A DNA stretch of 38,924 nucleotides from Chara braunii (Eukaryota; Streptophyta; Charophyceae; Charales; Characeae): the NCBI GenBank assembly GCA_003427395.1, contig BFEA01000426.1, forward strand, positions 566,296-605,219, given 5' to 3'. Below, in pieces: positions 1-9,659 of the stretch (within the stretch, counting starts at the first letter, position 1; every line of letters starts with the position of its first letter). The position numbers and the translations under genes were made by a program. The notes under the pieces were generated by a model. It did not search any database. It saw only the letters and a list, made by a program, of their open reading frames with translations, and was not told the origin of the DNA.

Positions 1-63
<63 letters not shown>

Positions 64-299
64 CGGTTGGCGGTACCCGGGGAGGGGCTAGGGGGTTGGG
101 GGGAGAGGGTGGTTCATAACTTCTTCGGGCGGGGTTGGGTTGGGGGGTTGTTTTCGGTGCTATTGCCGATTTGGTAGGTCGATGACGGTGGCAAATGGGT
201 GGCATTGGTTAGGTTGTGGGGGGGGAGTTGGAGAGGGTCTTCGGCATCGAGTGGTCTGCCTATCGGACTCATCGGCTTTCGCTGTCGCCGATTCCTGAG

Positions 300-352
<53 letters not shown>

Positions 353-431
353 GACAATCGTCTAACTCGAATCTCGGAAGACATCGATGATGGCGAGATC
401 CCTCGTTTTACGACTTTTTGATTGTCGCAGA

Positions 432-492
<61 letters not shown>
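1..492. repeat. Three (GA)n microsatellite tracts in GC-rich DNA
   Basis: Pure GA runs lie at 1-60 (cut by the window edge), 303-351 and 436-492. Between them is G-rich unique sequence (61-302) and a short mixed stretch (352-435) in which I recognise no gene. The serine/leucine and arginine/glutamate repeat peptides readable here are just translations of the microsatellite. Confidence 0.95.
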
Positions 493-493
<1 letters not shown>

Positions 494-782
494 GGACGAC
501 AACATTGGAACTGTTCGACATGGCTTGAACATTGTGGTAACGCCTGCCCACGTTCTAAGCATGTCAGCCGATCCCACCACGTCAGCTATCCGGGCCCGAC
601 GGTTATGATGACACCGATCATTATGGTTTTCACCGCGAGGATAGGGCGCTGTCGAGCGCATCGGTCCGGCACCGCACGGGGCACCGCGGGACCCTCCCGG
701 CCACGTCACGCAGGAGTCGGTCTAAATCCTTGTCGCGATACATACATGGAGCTTCCGCAAGCCGCTCCGGCCGAGTGCACCA
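493..782. other. Unassigned GC-rich stretch
   Basis: This GC-rich stretch lies between the last GA tract and the point where similarity to the right-hand retroelement copy begins. It carries short open frames on both strands with no recognisable domain. Read on the minus strand it is what follows the retroelement segment, at the position where the right-hand copy has its gag leader, but the two sequences are unrelated. It may be the insertion-site flank or a different internal region. Confidence 0.5.
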
Positions 783-1718
783 GCCATACCTCTCGCGAGC
801 CCCTACGGCACGATAGGGCCTATGCGAGGCACGACTTACCTCCACCTTACGGGAGCTGTCACCTCCCTTCAGTGGGCGTATCCCCGCCGAGCTACCAGTT
901 CACTATACGAAGGTTTATCAGATGCAATCGCAGAGGTGGACCAGCCGAAGGTGTTTCTCGTTCAATATAGCATAGAGGGTACGAGTGGTACTACGCCTCT
1001 ATCGGACCCGCACGCGAACCGACACCCGGGGGGTCTGAGGTCCCAAGCACGACTTGTCGCCGGTCGACTAGGACGCATCCCACACGCCACGCGCACACCA
1101 CTATAAAAAACATAAAAATCAAACACACACACAACGTACGCAAGAAACGACACAACACAAACAACGCGATAACATTCCTAGTCTCTTAGTAGCCATCCCA
1201 TAACTATCCGATACAGTAATCATATAGGCGTTTCCGAGCGAGACTTAATATAAAATTGCGCGGTCGCAGGGCCTACTCATATCGACTCGCAATGCAAGCG
1301 TACGCAAGCAGTCACAATGATGGCGTACTATGTAGTGCCCATGACCAAGCGGTCCCTCGTGGATCCGAGTACTGCTTATGACACTCAAGTGTCAGACTCG
1401 AAGTATCGTGAAGGTCTACTCCCTCACGATATTGCACGGCTGAAGGAATAGTCGTGCGGCTGCTGCGAGACCTCAGGCCTTCGGCTTGAGTGTCTCGGCA
1501 GGCAAGGCAAATAGACCCTGCTCAGGGGAAAATTTCTTCTATGCAGGCCTAGGGCTTGCGATGTCTTGGACAAGGACCTTGGATCGCGGTCTAGGACCAA
1601 CGTCCGACTAAAAACTCATAAAAAGTATACAATCAGAAGCGTGGTTTTTCTCTCTACCTCAACCTCTATTTAACCCTTAATGCGCTGCCCCCTTGGGCCA
1701 TGCGAACTTCCCACACTC

Positions 1719-1822
1719 CCGATGCGTCGGTGAAACTCCGACGAAACAGTTTGTCACAGCCCCTCGTTTGTTGTCCTCTTCTCTCTCTCTGCCTACGGTT
1801 TACCGGACAGTTTTGTTTGTNA

Positions 1823-1860
<38 letters not shown>

Positions 1861-1964
1861 TCAAATAGAACTGCCCGGTAAACCGTAGGCAGAGAGGGAG
1901 AAGAGGACAACAAACGAGGGGTTGTGACAAACTATTTCGTTGGAGTTTCACCGACTCATCAGGA
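1719..1964. repeat. Long palindrome around an (AT)n tract
   Basis: Two arms of about 100 bp (1719-1820 and 1858-1964) are imperfect reverse complements, separated by an ambiguous base (1821) and (AT)17 at 1825-1858. Each arm, read inward from its outer end, begins with a hammerhead-like core. The palindrome is absent from the right-hand copy of the segment, which has (AT)n(GT)n in its place. It would form a very stable cruciform or RNA hairpin. It could also be partly an assembly or amplification artefact, because fold-back sequences of this kind are hard to read and an N sits at the turn. Confidence 0.85.
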
Positions 1965-2006
1965 GGCTATATACAAGAGGATAAGTATGTGACGATCATT
2001 TCTCAC
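1924..2006 (-). ncRNA. Candidate hammerhead ribozyme, type III layout
   Basis: On the minus strand CTGATGA (1957-1963) is followed after 18 nt by GAAA (1935-1938), the two invariant blocks of the hammerhead core. Between them GTCGG pairs with CCAAC with one mismatch; the other palindrome arm has CCGAC there, a perfect 5-bp stem II. A type III fold is possible. The strand ending in GATC at 1994 pairs with the strand after GAAA at 9 of 11 positions (stem III). ACATAC can pair with GTATAT as a short stem I closed by the G-C pair beside the core. Predicted cleavage falls between 1994 and 1993. Stem I is weak, with an internal loop. Hammerheads are known in plant retrozymes and in Penelope-like elements. 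Activity is unproven and the copy may be decayed. Confidence 0.5.
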
Positions 2007-2615
2007 AATCACAGTGGGGCTCCTCACAACCATATGTATATGTGTGATCGCAGGCAGTCAAATCCAAAATACGAACCACAGAACATACCTACAATCACAT
2101 AAAAAACGCAACAAAGTCCACGGACTACACGGAGTCAGCCCTAACTACTCACTGTACTCATACCCCTCGCTTTAGCCAGGCAAGCCCCAACCTCCAGCCA
2201 ACCAACCATAATTAAATACTTAGTACCTTTGTTAAATCGCCAGTCAATAAAAGTCCGGTTGAAACCTTAACAAAACAATAAAAATCACCAGGGCTAAAGC
2301 CTTTCAAGTTGTTATCAGTGATAACAGAAGGGGATCCTTGTAGGATCAAGCTGAATCTAGTCCAAAATCTTGAATCGACCCGTTCAAGAAGACCTGTAAC
2401 ATAAGACATGTCAATCCCCAAGCTAAGTCAATAAGTTCATGGAGAATAATCTTCATATATAAGTTCATGGAGAATAATCTTCATATCACGACCTCACCCT
2501 TCCCTAATTAACTAAGTCAAAAACCTACCTCTCGGCAGGTGCCAAAGCAAAGGTAGACCCTAGCATAATCTACCTTACACGGAGTGGATCTCCCAGCATT
2601 GCCACCTGTCAAATA
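2007..2615. other. Retroelement segment, no gene seen
   Basis: This is unique AT-rich sequence of the left copy, matched by the right copy at about 32560-33165. It includes a short direct repeat, a block of about 24 bp reading AAGTTCATGGAGAATAATCT at 2431-2450 and again at 2461-2480, a local tandem duplication. I see no coding region. Confidence 0.5.
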
Positions 2616-3185
2616 TAATTTAACTCCTTTAAACTCGAAAAATTTCGGCAGCGCTTTCCGTAAGAAAAATGTCGTCCCATAATTTATATTAGCTCAAAAT
2701 CAGATTTTTAATTCTAGAAAGTCAAAATTCGTCTTACTCCCTGAACTAGTAAAAATTTGCGCAGCACTTCCTTTAGAAAGAAAGACTTCCCAGATTTATA
2801 TTAAGTCAGATACGAATTCAAACATAAAGTCCGAGTTCTGCTAAGACATAATTTTAACCAACTCCTTAGATTTGTAGAAATTTCAGCAGCGCTTCCCGTA
2901 GAGAAAGTGTTATTCCAAGATTTATACAAAGCTAAGTTCATAACTTGAAATGACTTTGACCCTTCAAAGCCCAATTTTGTCTGACTTCCTGAATTAGTAA
3001 AAATTTAGGCAGCACTTCCTTTAGAAAAGGAGGCTTCCCAGATTCTTACTAAGTCAAAAAAGTCAACAAGACTGAATTCTGAAGAAGACAAACTTTTGAC
3101 TAACTCCTCGGTTTTGTAGAAATTTTGGCAGCACTTCCCGTAGGAAAAGTGACGTACCAAGATTTATACAAGACCAAAGTATAAC
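2616..3185. repeat. Alternating A/B tandem array, ~120-bp units (left)
   Basis: Five units start near 2620, 2735, 2855, 2980 and 3098. All share a core reading roughly AAATTT-GGCAGC-CTTCC. Units 1, 3 and 5 are type A (core followed by CGTAG-AAAGTG, then TTTATACAA-type sequence). Units 2 and 4 are type B (core followed by TTTAGAAAG, then CTTCCCAGATT). The period is therefore a dimer of about 240 bp built from two diverged monomers. The array belongs to the retroelement segment, since the right copy has it in reverse complement. Confidence 0.85.
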
Positions 3186-3467
3186 AAAAGATCCCATAAA
3201 ATGCAGAAGTCGATCTAAGTAAATTAAACTTGACTCAGACAATGCAGGAATTGAAACTAACTCCTATGGCTCTAGCACGTAGCGAGCAACTAAAGCAGCT
3301 ACCTATCAAATTGAAACTCAGACTAAGCAGTGACTTCACTCAAACACATGCAGGCCAACTACAAAGGTAAGTACTCTCATCAGCCCAAGTTGTTTCACAT
3401 TAAGATAGTTAATGAATCTTTAGATGTTTCAACCCTTATACCCCACTTACATATGGCACAAATGCTA

Positions 3468-4082
3468 GACCATTCGGCTTGGAAACAATGTCCAGCGTGC
3501 CTTAGGATATACACGAACAGGTTGCACTACTACTTTTCTCTTCTTTGGGCATTTGGTTAGACCATTCGACTTGGAAACAATGCTTAGCCGCCCTGAACTG
3601 TTTAATATCCAAAATTTAGTAAGTCTCTGATTTTCTTTTCAGAAAGAAAAAATAAATATGGGTAGGGGACAAGGCCATTCGACTTGGAAACAATGATCAG
3701 CTTGCCCAGTCTATTTCCAGTTATATTTAGTAAGTTTCCTTCTCTTCTTAGTGATATGGCTTAACGCCGGACCATTCGGCTTGGAAACAATGCTCAGCTG
3801 NCAGTTCATATACAATTATATATAAAATACTTCCTTTTATACTTAGTTTGTACTTATGTGTGGGGTTTTCAGGCTAAGCCATTCAGCTTAGAAAGAATGC
3901 TCAGCCTTAGACCAGAAATCCTCCATCAGAACAAAACAAGAAAACCTTTTTACATCAGGCAAACCCTCAGGAAAATGAACATTGCAACCAGGCCATTCAG
4001 CTTAGAAACAATGTCTGGCCCTTCAAAAAACAGTTAAATAAACACAGCCCTGAGCCATTCAAGTTAGAAACAATGCTCATTC
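3468..4082. repeat. Seven-copy motif array, core CCATTCGGCTTGGAAACAAT (left)
   Basis: A conserved block of about 28 bp recurs at 3468, 3560, 3673, 3769, 3876, 3991 and 4052 (spacings 92, 113, 96, 107, 115 and 61). Sequence between the blocks is much less alike, so the core looks conserved rather than merely recently duplicated. The first four copies carry TTGGAAACAATG and the last three TTAGAAA-AATG, suggesting two subfamilies. The right copy has the array in reverse complement. A short open frame (3330-3560) over the first block is identical in both copies, but I do not regard it as a gene. Confidence 0.85.
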
Positions 4083-4730
4083 CTTGGTTGACCCGGCCAA
4101 ACGCATACAGTCTGCCTTCCTCCCACCTTCCCTCAGTTCATCCCCTTAGTTTGCTTTCAATCAAAGTAAAAATGAAACTTAAGCTTCACTCTCATACCTT
4201 TTGTCCATTCACTGTGATTATGTCCTGAACAGAAAGCGAGAATCATAAGGACAATCTCATGCACACGTCAAGCAAACATGGGTGATATGGGGTCATACAG
4301 ATAGAAAGGTGATATACCTGATGGTTCCCTGCCTCCAGAACTTCGCCTAGGTTCCGACAAAGCTCCCACAATCGGTGGGTGGACTCCCCACATAGTCTTG
4401 ATGCGGTCCTACAGATTGCAATCTCGCTTGCCGCCTTCCTCTTGTAACCAACAAACCAGACTTAGAGTAAGAAGGGCAGAAAGAGATAGATTTGAGACTC
4501 TCAGGTCCAAGAATGGTGCTCTCAAACTCACAGGAGAGGGCCTTGTTATCTTAACTCACCTGAGGGCCCCGCAATGGTGGCCAAACTGCAGCCGCTTGAT
4601 CAATTTGAAGTCAAAGTACTGAAGTCAACTCCCTGATTCCCTTTTTCAGATCGCCACAATTACCCCCCTTCACAGTCTATCCCTCCTTCTGAGTTTCGGC
4701 ATCTCTCCTTAGCCCCTCTGCCGCTACCCA
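4083..4730. other. Retroelement segment, no gene seen
   Basis: This stretch of the left copy matches about 30440-31080 of the right copy in reverse complement. An open frame of 74 codons (4398-4622, plus) has a counterpart of equal length at 30515-30739 on the minus strand, with about nine amino-acid changes. Its composition is ordinary, it has no recognisable domain, and no start context favours it over chance. Confidence 0.5.
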
Positions 4731-4732
4731 GC

Positions 4733-4930
4733 AGCCTGCGCCAACCAGCGACATCCAACAGCATTCTGCACCAGTACGCAGCAGTGTGCAGTAGTGTGCA
4801 GCAGCGTGCAGTAGCAGTTTGCGCACTGCAACAGCAAGAATTTGTACACCATCATCAGCAACTCGCAGTAGTGCGCAACAGCATGCAGCAGTGTGCAACA
4901 ACCGGCCCGCATAGTTCGCCACAGCCAGCA
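4733..4930. repeat. CAG/TGCA-rich minisatellite (left)
   Basis: Degenerate tandem repetition of GCAGCAGTGTGCA-like words, with steps of about 9-21 bp. The minus strand reads as leucine/cysteine/histidine-rich peptide repeats, which are by-products of the repeat. The right-hand counterpart is at 30235-30420. Confidence 0.75.
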
Positions 4931-5030
4931 AACTAGTCCTCAGTTTTTGTGGCTTGCTCCCCGTTTCTTCCCTTAGTAAGCTTGGTCAGCACATCGATCG
5001 GCCGATAAGTCTCTAACTTTACAACCAGCC

Positions 5031-6700
5031 TCACACCATCTCATTGTCACGGCGAAGCTCGCTCCGACCCAGCGGATCAATAACCCTGGAGCAAAGCACA
5101 GGGCACCGAGAGAAAGGCAACCAGCCTACAAGGCACAACAACCGTGAATGCAGAATGCAAGATCCACAGACGAACACCACAACAACTGAGCGCCGAGCGA
5201 TATTAACAACGAGGCCACACCGCACAACGAACGCATCGACCTGCAGAGAACCGCACAATATGCCGGCGGGATCGGTAGCAGGGCAACGACAGAGCGCAGA
5301 CGGGGACGTCCAGACATCCGACGAGGAGCAGAGCAGCACATAACCTGCTGACACCCCGACTGAACCCTGCAGAATGTCGGCTCCCATCATCCGTCGGGTC
5401 GGGGAGCTACTCCATAAAACATCCATTATGGCTCGTTGGCAATACAGATAGCCCGAACCAGGTGTCCTCCTTTCTGATGTACGTGGTCCGCAGCGCTGAC
5501 CATGTTCACCCTGTAGGTAAGTGCGCACCTCGCCCCGTATGCGTACCCCGATCGTCACGCGGAGCAACTGAGGCTGAAAAACTAAATCTCCCCGAAAACG
5601 AGGGAAAATACGTTGCCACAATCACTTCGTTATTAGTTTTTAGTTCCCTAGCTCAACACTGTCTCTAGCATCAGATACGGACCTACCATAAACACTAGCC
5701 CGTAGTTCAGATTCTAACTCGCTCGGTTTCATAGGGATTCGTGCCTGCTATACGCTTTGTCATCTGCCATGGCCGTTTCTTGCCACCTCCCCACGCACCT
5801 CCTTTCCCGCTAACTTCTCTGTTTAACCACTCTTCTCGTATTCTGAAATCGGATTCGGGCTGACCATCCCCCAAAACCCCTACCTCGATCTCTAGTGTGA
5901 CGAAAGTGGTCAAGATGTAACCGAGATTCACCAACTTCTCATCTCCACTTCCCTATTTTCATCGCCTTTTTTTGCGCACTGACTTTTCTTCCTACCTCTG
6001 TATCTGCTATCCCAACTCTAAAACAAAACACACCCTGCAACTCGCCTTCCTTCAAAAACTCCTGTCTACCTCCTTTTTTCACTCGAATTCGTCAAGAATC
6101 GAGGGAAGTCTCGGTTCTTTACCGCCCATCGCCCCCTTCTTCCGCCATATCTTGGCGCACCCCTCTCCTCACTTCCTTCTCCCTACTCTACCTTTCTACC
6201 CAATCTGACATCATAGCCGGATTTGCCCGTCCTAAAACCCCCCACAACGAGTCCTCTCTCACCTCATCTCGTTAAAAAACAACGAGGTAGCCTTTCTACG
6301 TCGGGCAGCCGTCCGCCAGCCCGCTCGTCACTTCGACTTGTTCGTGCCCGCCATTACTGTAATCGCAGCGTTTGGTCCCTCAACCAGATTAGTTTTCCGC
6401 CCCTATACTCCAAACCCGATAGGCAACTCCCACTTGCCTATACCACCGCTCGCTCTACCTATCTTGATGTCCCCCTCGCCAACTCACATTCTCCTTGGTC
6501 CCTCTCGGCCCTCATCGTTCTTGCCACCCTCCACCGAGTACCCCAAATGCACTATGCTTGAAAGGTGACTATGATCACTCAGCGCTTCACGGCGTGATTG
6601 CACACCTACCGCCTAGGACTCGTGAGAAAAATGAGCAACTCGTCAACATCAGTGGGGAGAACAGCAAGGCGGGCTAAATAGCTCCTCGCCACCTACACTA
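5031..6700. other. Retroelement leader/U3-like DNA with conserved open frames (left)
   Basis: Open frames on both strands (for example 5031-5621 minus, 5044-5343 plus, 5707-5934 minus, 6338-6568 plus) all have counterparts in the right copy at mirrored positions. I recognise no family in any of them. Because both strands are open, low stop frequency in this GC-richer DNA explains them as well as coding does. Relative to the right copy, about 0.3 kb is missing near 6299, with the 4-bp word TTCT shared by the two deletion ends. Confidence 0.5.
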
Positions 6701-6752
6701 TCGGGCTTGGCCGAGGACCGACAGTCCACCAGCCCACGGGCGTACCCGTTGA

Positions 6753-7512
6753 TGTCGGGTCAACAATGGTTCCCAACAATAAAATCTAAGAAAAAAAAAA
6801 AAAAAAGGTAACGAGAATCAAGCTATAGAGAGGGTAAACGGAGCGGGGCAAAAAAACCCACCGGCCCTCTTTCAGTTCTTCCAACTAACCCTCGGTCGCC
6901 TCCCCCCTCCTTTTGCAAAAACCAAAAGGGGATAGCCGTGCGGGACCATCAACCCCCCCGGCCTTCTTCAATCGCTCCAACGCTCCAATGCCACCGGCTG
7001 CCAGCCTCGATCCCCGCACCCTCGCGGTGATAGTCCAATGCGGTAACCTATAGGGCTAAGCCCAAGCTTGGTACCAGCCCGTGCGGGATTCTTTATAAGG
7101 TGGTGCAGCGCAGGTGCTAAAAAACGCCTTGGGCCATACTTCCGTTTGGAACCAACCCCCAACCACTAGGCATCCCTGCCCGCTAGTACACACTGCGTTG
7201 TGGCCACGACACATGCCACCTACTACCGGCCAAACGAGGTAAACGAAAGCCTCACTCTTTTACTCCTTAGTCTAACCAGTAAATGAAACAAAATCGGGCA
7301 TCCATGCCGGCGTCATGACCAAAAAGGGAGAAATCACACGCGCGCCTTAAAACTGCGCGCCCACTCACTCTCTACTCTGGTCAATCATCCTGTTAATGTA
7401 AGCCACAGACTCAGCTGCGCCTCAAGCGACATACTTAGACTTTAAATTAAACTTATTTTCTCTTACTTGCAAAAAACAGGGCGTATACCCTTGTCAGGGT
7501 ATTGCTCCGACA
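6753..7512 (-). repeat. LTR-like terminal block, TGTCGG...CCGACA (left)
   Basis: On the minus strand this 760-bp block begins TGTCGG and ends CCGACA, a perfect 6-bp inverted terminus of the TG...CA form of LTRs. Near the start ATACCCT and AGGGTAT form a hairpin with a 4-nt loop. CCTTATAAAG (7091-7100) is a good TATA-like site about 412 bp from the start, and a poly(A/T) run lies near 6790-6807. The matching right-hand block is 27328-28096. A plant initiator-tRNA primer-binding site is not evident next to CCGACA, and similarity to the third copy (37572) continues past this point. The true LTR could therefore be much longer. Confidence 0.6.
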
Positions 7513-7920
7513 GCTTTCCGGACCATATTAAGCGACGTCTCCGTCGCTTCACAAGATAAAAAAGCTACAAATGCATCCACACCCCCAAATGCTGGCTCGA
7601 AGGGAACCAATCCGATTAGCCGACAGACTCAGGGTTGAGGCCTCCAACAATCCGAGCCCCTATAACTATATGCCGCCAGGGTTCCAACTTGGGTCTCCAT
7701 TGCCTTGACACTAGGACGCCGATGTACTGGATATACGTACTACAACATAAGTCTCAGCGGCCCCTCTCACCCACCCTCCCCCCTTCGTCCTAGACAACCG
7801 TCGGCTTCTCGTTAAGTGTCCTTGGTCTCTATCCTGCGAGCAGGACTTTGATCAAGGACGCGGGCCCTAACCGAGACCTTAGAAGACACTTTCGCCTTCT
7901 TCCAACAATTCTCACAATCA
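7513..7920. other. Flank of left insertion with short hairpin
   Basis: No gene is seen. AAGCGACG (7530-7537) and CGTCGCTT (7542-7549) form a perfect 8-bp stem with a 4-nt loop just outside the retroelement terminus. The rest is unassigned unique DNA. Confidence 0.5.
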
Positions 7921-7921
7921 A

Positions 7922-7937
7922 ATATATATATATGTGA

Positions 7938-8002
<65 letters not shown>
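7922..8002. repeat. (AT)n microsatellite
   Basis: A run of AT dinucleotides interrupted once by GTGACG near 7934-7939. The same interruption word (GTGACGAT) stands next to the hammerhead-like region near 1990, so this tract may be a remnant of a similar element end. Confidence 0.9.
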
Positions 8003-8005
<3 letters not shown>

Positions 8006-8812
8006 CTTATCTCAATACCCCTCATGCAGTCTAGTACAGGAAGGCTAGGTCTATATTTTGGCCCACCGTAGCCTGGGTGATCGTGCCAGATCTACGACCA
8101 ACCGCATTTGTTAGTTTAGCGGTAGTGCCCTCGCATGTTGCGCCACAATAGGTTTTTTCTCCTAATAAGCATTCAATCATGACTCAACAAGACTCGACTC
8201 GACCCCTATCCCACGCCGGTCCGTAGGAGTAAAACCCTCCTAGGTGGCCACACCCCTTTAAGTCTTTACTCCCTTGGCACGACATAGACCTGTTGTTCAG
8301 GTTACGCCGATCAGCGGGCAACACTAAGGGTTGCGCCCTAGTGATGCTAAACTTTACCGTTAGCTTGGTATTCTCATAAATGCCCCAAGATTAGCACAAG
8401 TGGCTGGTCGGTGAGTCGCAACAATACAGACCTATTGCGGGACTACGCAGAGGTCGATCATTCATAAAGGTATTTACCAGTCCTCTGTGGGACAACACTG
8501 AGAAACACGGCAACCTCTCCACATTCACAAACAAGATCACCGCCTGTTTCACAAGACTATGACTGCCTTATTTGATCAGAGCAAGAAAGTCACATATCCT
8601 AGTGACATCTCCCGAATGAACCCATTTGCGACCTCTTAAGAAATTCCAACAATGACCAAGCAACAATAGTAACATCTACACCGACTACTCCGTCTGTCAA
8701 TACTGTGCTTTCCTTACAGACAATGCCGCGTTAACCCACCATCGAAAAGATCCCACTTCAAAGTGTCGTACACCCTATACTAACTATGCGTGCAAATACT
8801 AACGGTCACCGA
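8003..8812. other. Unassigned unique DNA
   Basis: Balanced-composition sequence with no open frame longer than about 60 codons and no recognisable motif on either strand. Confidence 0.5.
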
Positions 8813-9270
8813 TTCATCAATGCACAGATCGAACCTCTCCTCCAAAGAACAACTTCCTCTCAATACCCGAACCATAAGCCTCATAAAAACTCCCCACCGC
8901 AAAACCACCATAGATCTTACCGACAAAAAGAACGTGTAAGTACCCAGTATAAGCTGCTACACCACACACAAAAGCGTAAAGGCCACATATTATAGGTTAC
9001 GAGATCGAACCATCGCAACCCGGCCAAAAACCTTCACAATCTCCAGTACCCTCAAAGGCCTCACTTGTTCACTTAGTGCACGGATCGAAACTCACCGCCA
9101 CACAACCATCATAAAACCTATTGGTCGAAAGAACACGTAAGCACCCAGATCAAACCGTTATACCGCACGCAAAATCATCAAGACTCCATACTACAAATCA
9201 CGAGATCAAACCGTCACAACCCAACTAAAGATCGTAGCTATCACGAGTACCCTCAAAACCCACGTACGAG
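8813..9270. repeat. Imperfect tandem duplication, ~200-255 bp units
   Basis: Two units share a series of words in the same order: GCAC-GATCGAA (8823 and about 9078), AAGAAC-CGTAAG-ACCCAG, then CACGAGATC-AACC-TC-CAACCC, then AGTACCCTCAAA. The offset is about 255 bp at the left side and about 197 bp further right, because the first unit carries roughly 58 extra bases near 8835-8893. No function is apparent. Confidence 0.7.
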
Positions 9271-9659
9271 TTCAAACTCCTAAGTACCCCCTAACCCATA
9301 AACCCAACTACCCTCAACATAAACCGAACGGTATCCCTAAAACGGGTATCTTGATCCCAACATCCTTCAAAACAGACGGCCTCATCTTGTGAATACTGGG
9401 ACCCACTCCTTTCATAAACCACCAAACTTCCTTGAGAAGTTGACCAAGGTATTGTCAAAGAATTCGTCCGGATAGTCTCGCTTCCATAACTCATTTTTTA
9501 GAGCAAAGAGGAAGGGAAGCGCCAAATTCTCAATCGACAGATAAGCCTTTGCTCTGTGAAGAAAGGAGGAAATGACAGCAATCTTTTGCTGCCTACTAGT
9601 GAACGAAACATAATCTGCGTACGAGTCAAGGAAATGACAACAATCTGACCCGGTCTGGC
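9271..9659. other. Unassigned DNA
   Basis: No coding region or repeat recognised. The short minus-strand open frame at 9291-9494 has no known motif. Confidence 0.5.

Larger units (their letters stand above)
783..7512 (-). mobile_element. Left inverted copy of the long retroelement segment
   Basis: Read on the minus strand from 7512, this segment matches 27328-34210 almost throughout, about nine bases in ten by eye. It has the same sub-blocks in the same order. Similarity starts abruptly at TGTCGG (7507-7512), with unrelated DNA outside in the two copies, as expected for independent insertions. It stops just after GGTATG (about 783-790), the place where the right copy goes on towards gag, so no gag or pol is present here. 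It could be a solo copy of a very long LTR, or a short LTR plus leader that lost its internal region. Differences from the right copy include a palindromic insert (1719-1964), a deletion of about 0.3 kb near 6299 and a fifth A/B repeat unit. Confidence 0.8.

Noticed and set aside
160-970. Long open frames with Ser-Leu or Arg-Glu repeats
   Set aside because: They are translations of the (GA)n tracts, open on both strands, with no domain.
3330-3560. 76-codon frame identical at 31713-31943 on the other strand
   Set aside because: Identity is due to the duplicated retroelement segment. It overlaps the motif array, has no domain, and contains a splice-donor-like GGTAAGTA that argues against a simple frame.
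5031-5621. 196-codon frame as a host gene
   Set aside because: The opposite strand is open too, the right copy shows scattered changes without an evident coding pattern, and no domain is recognised.
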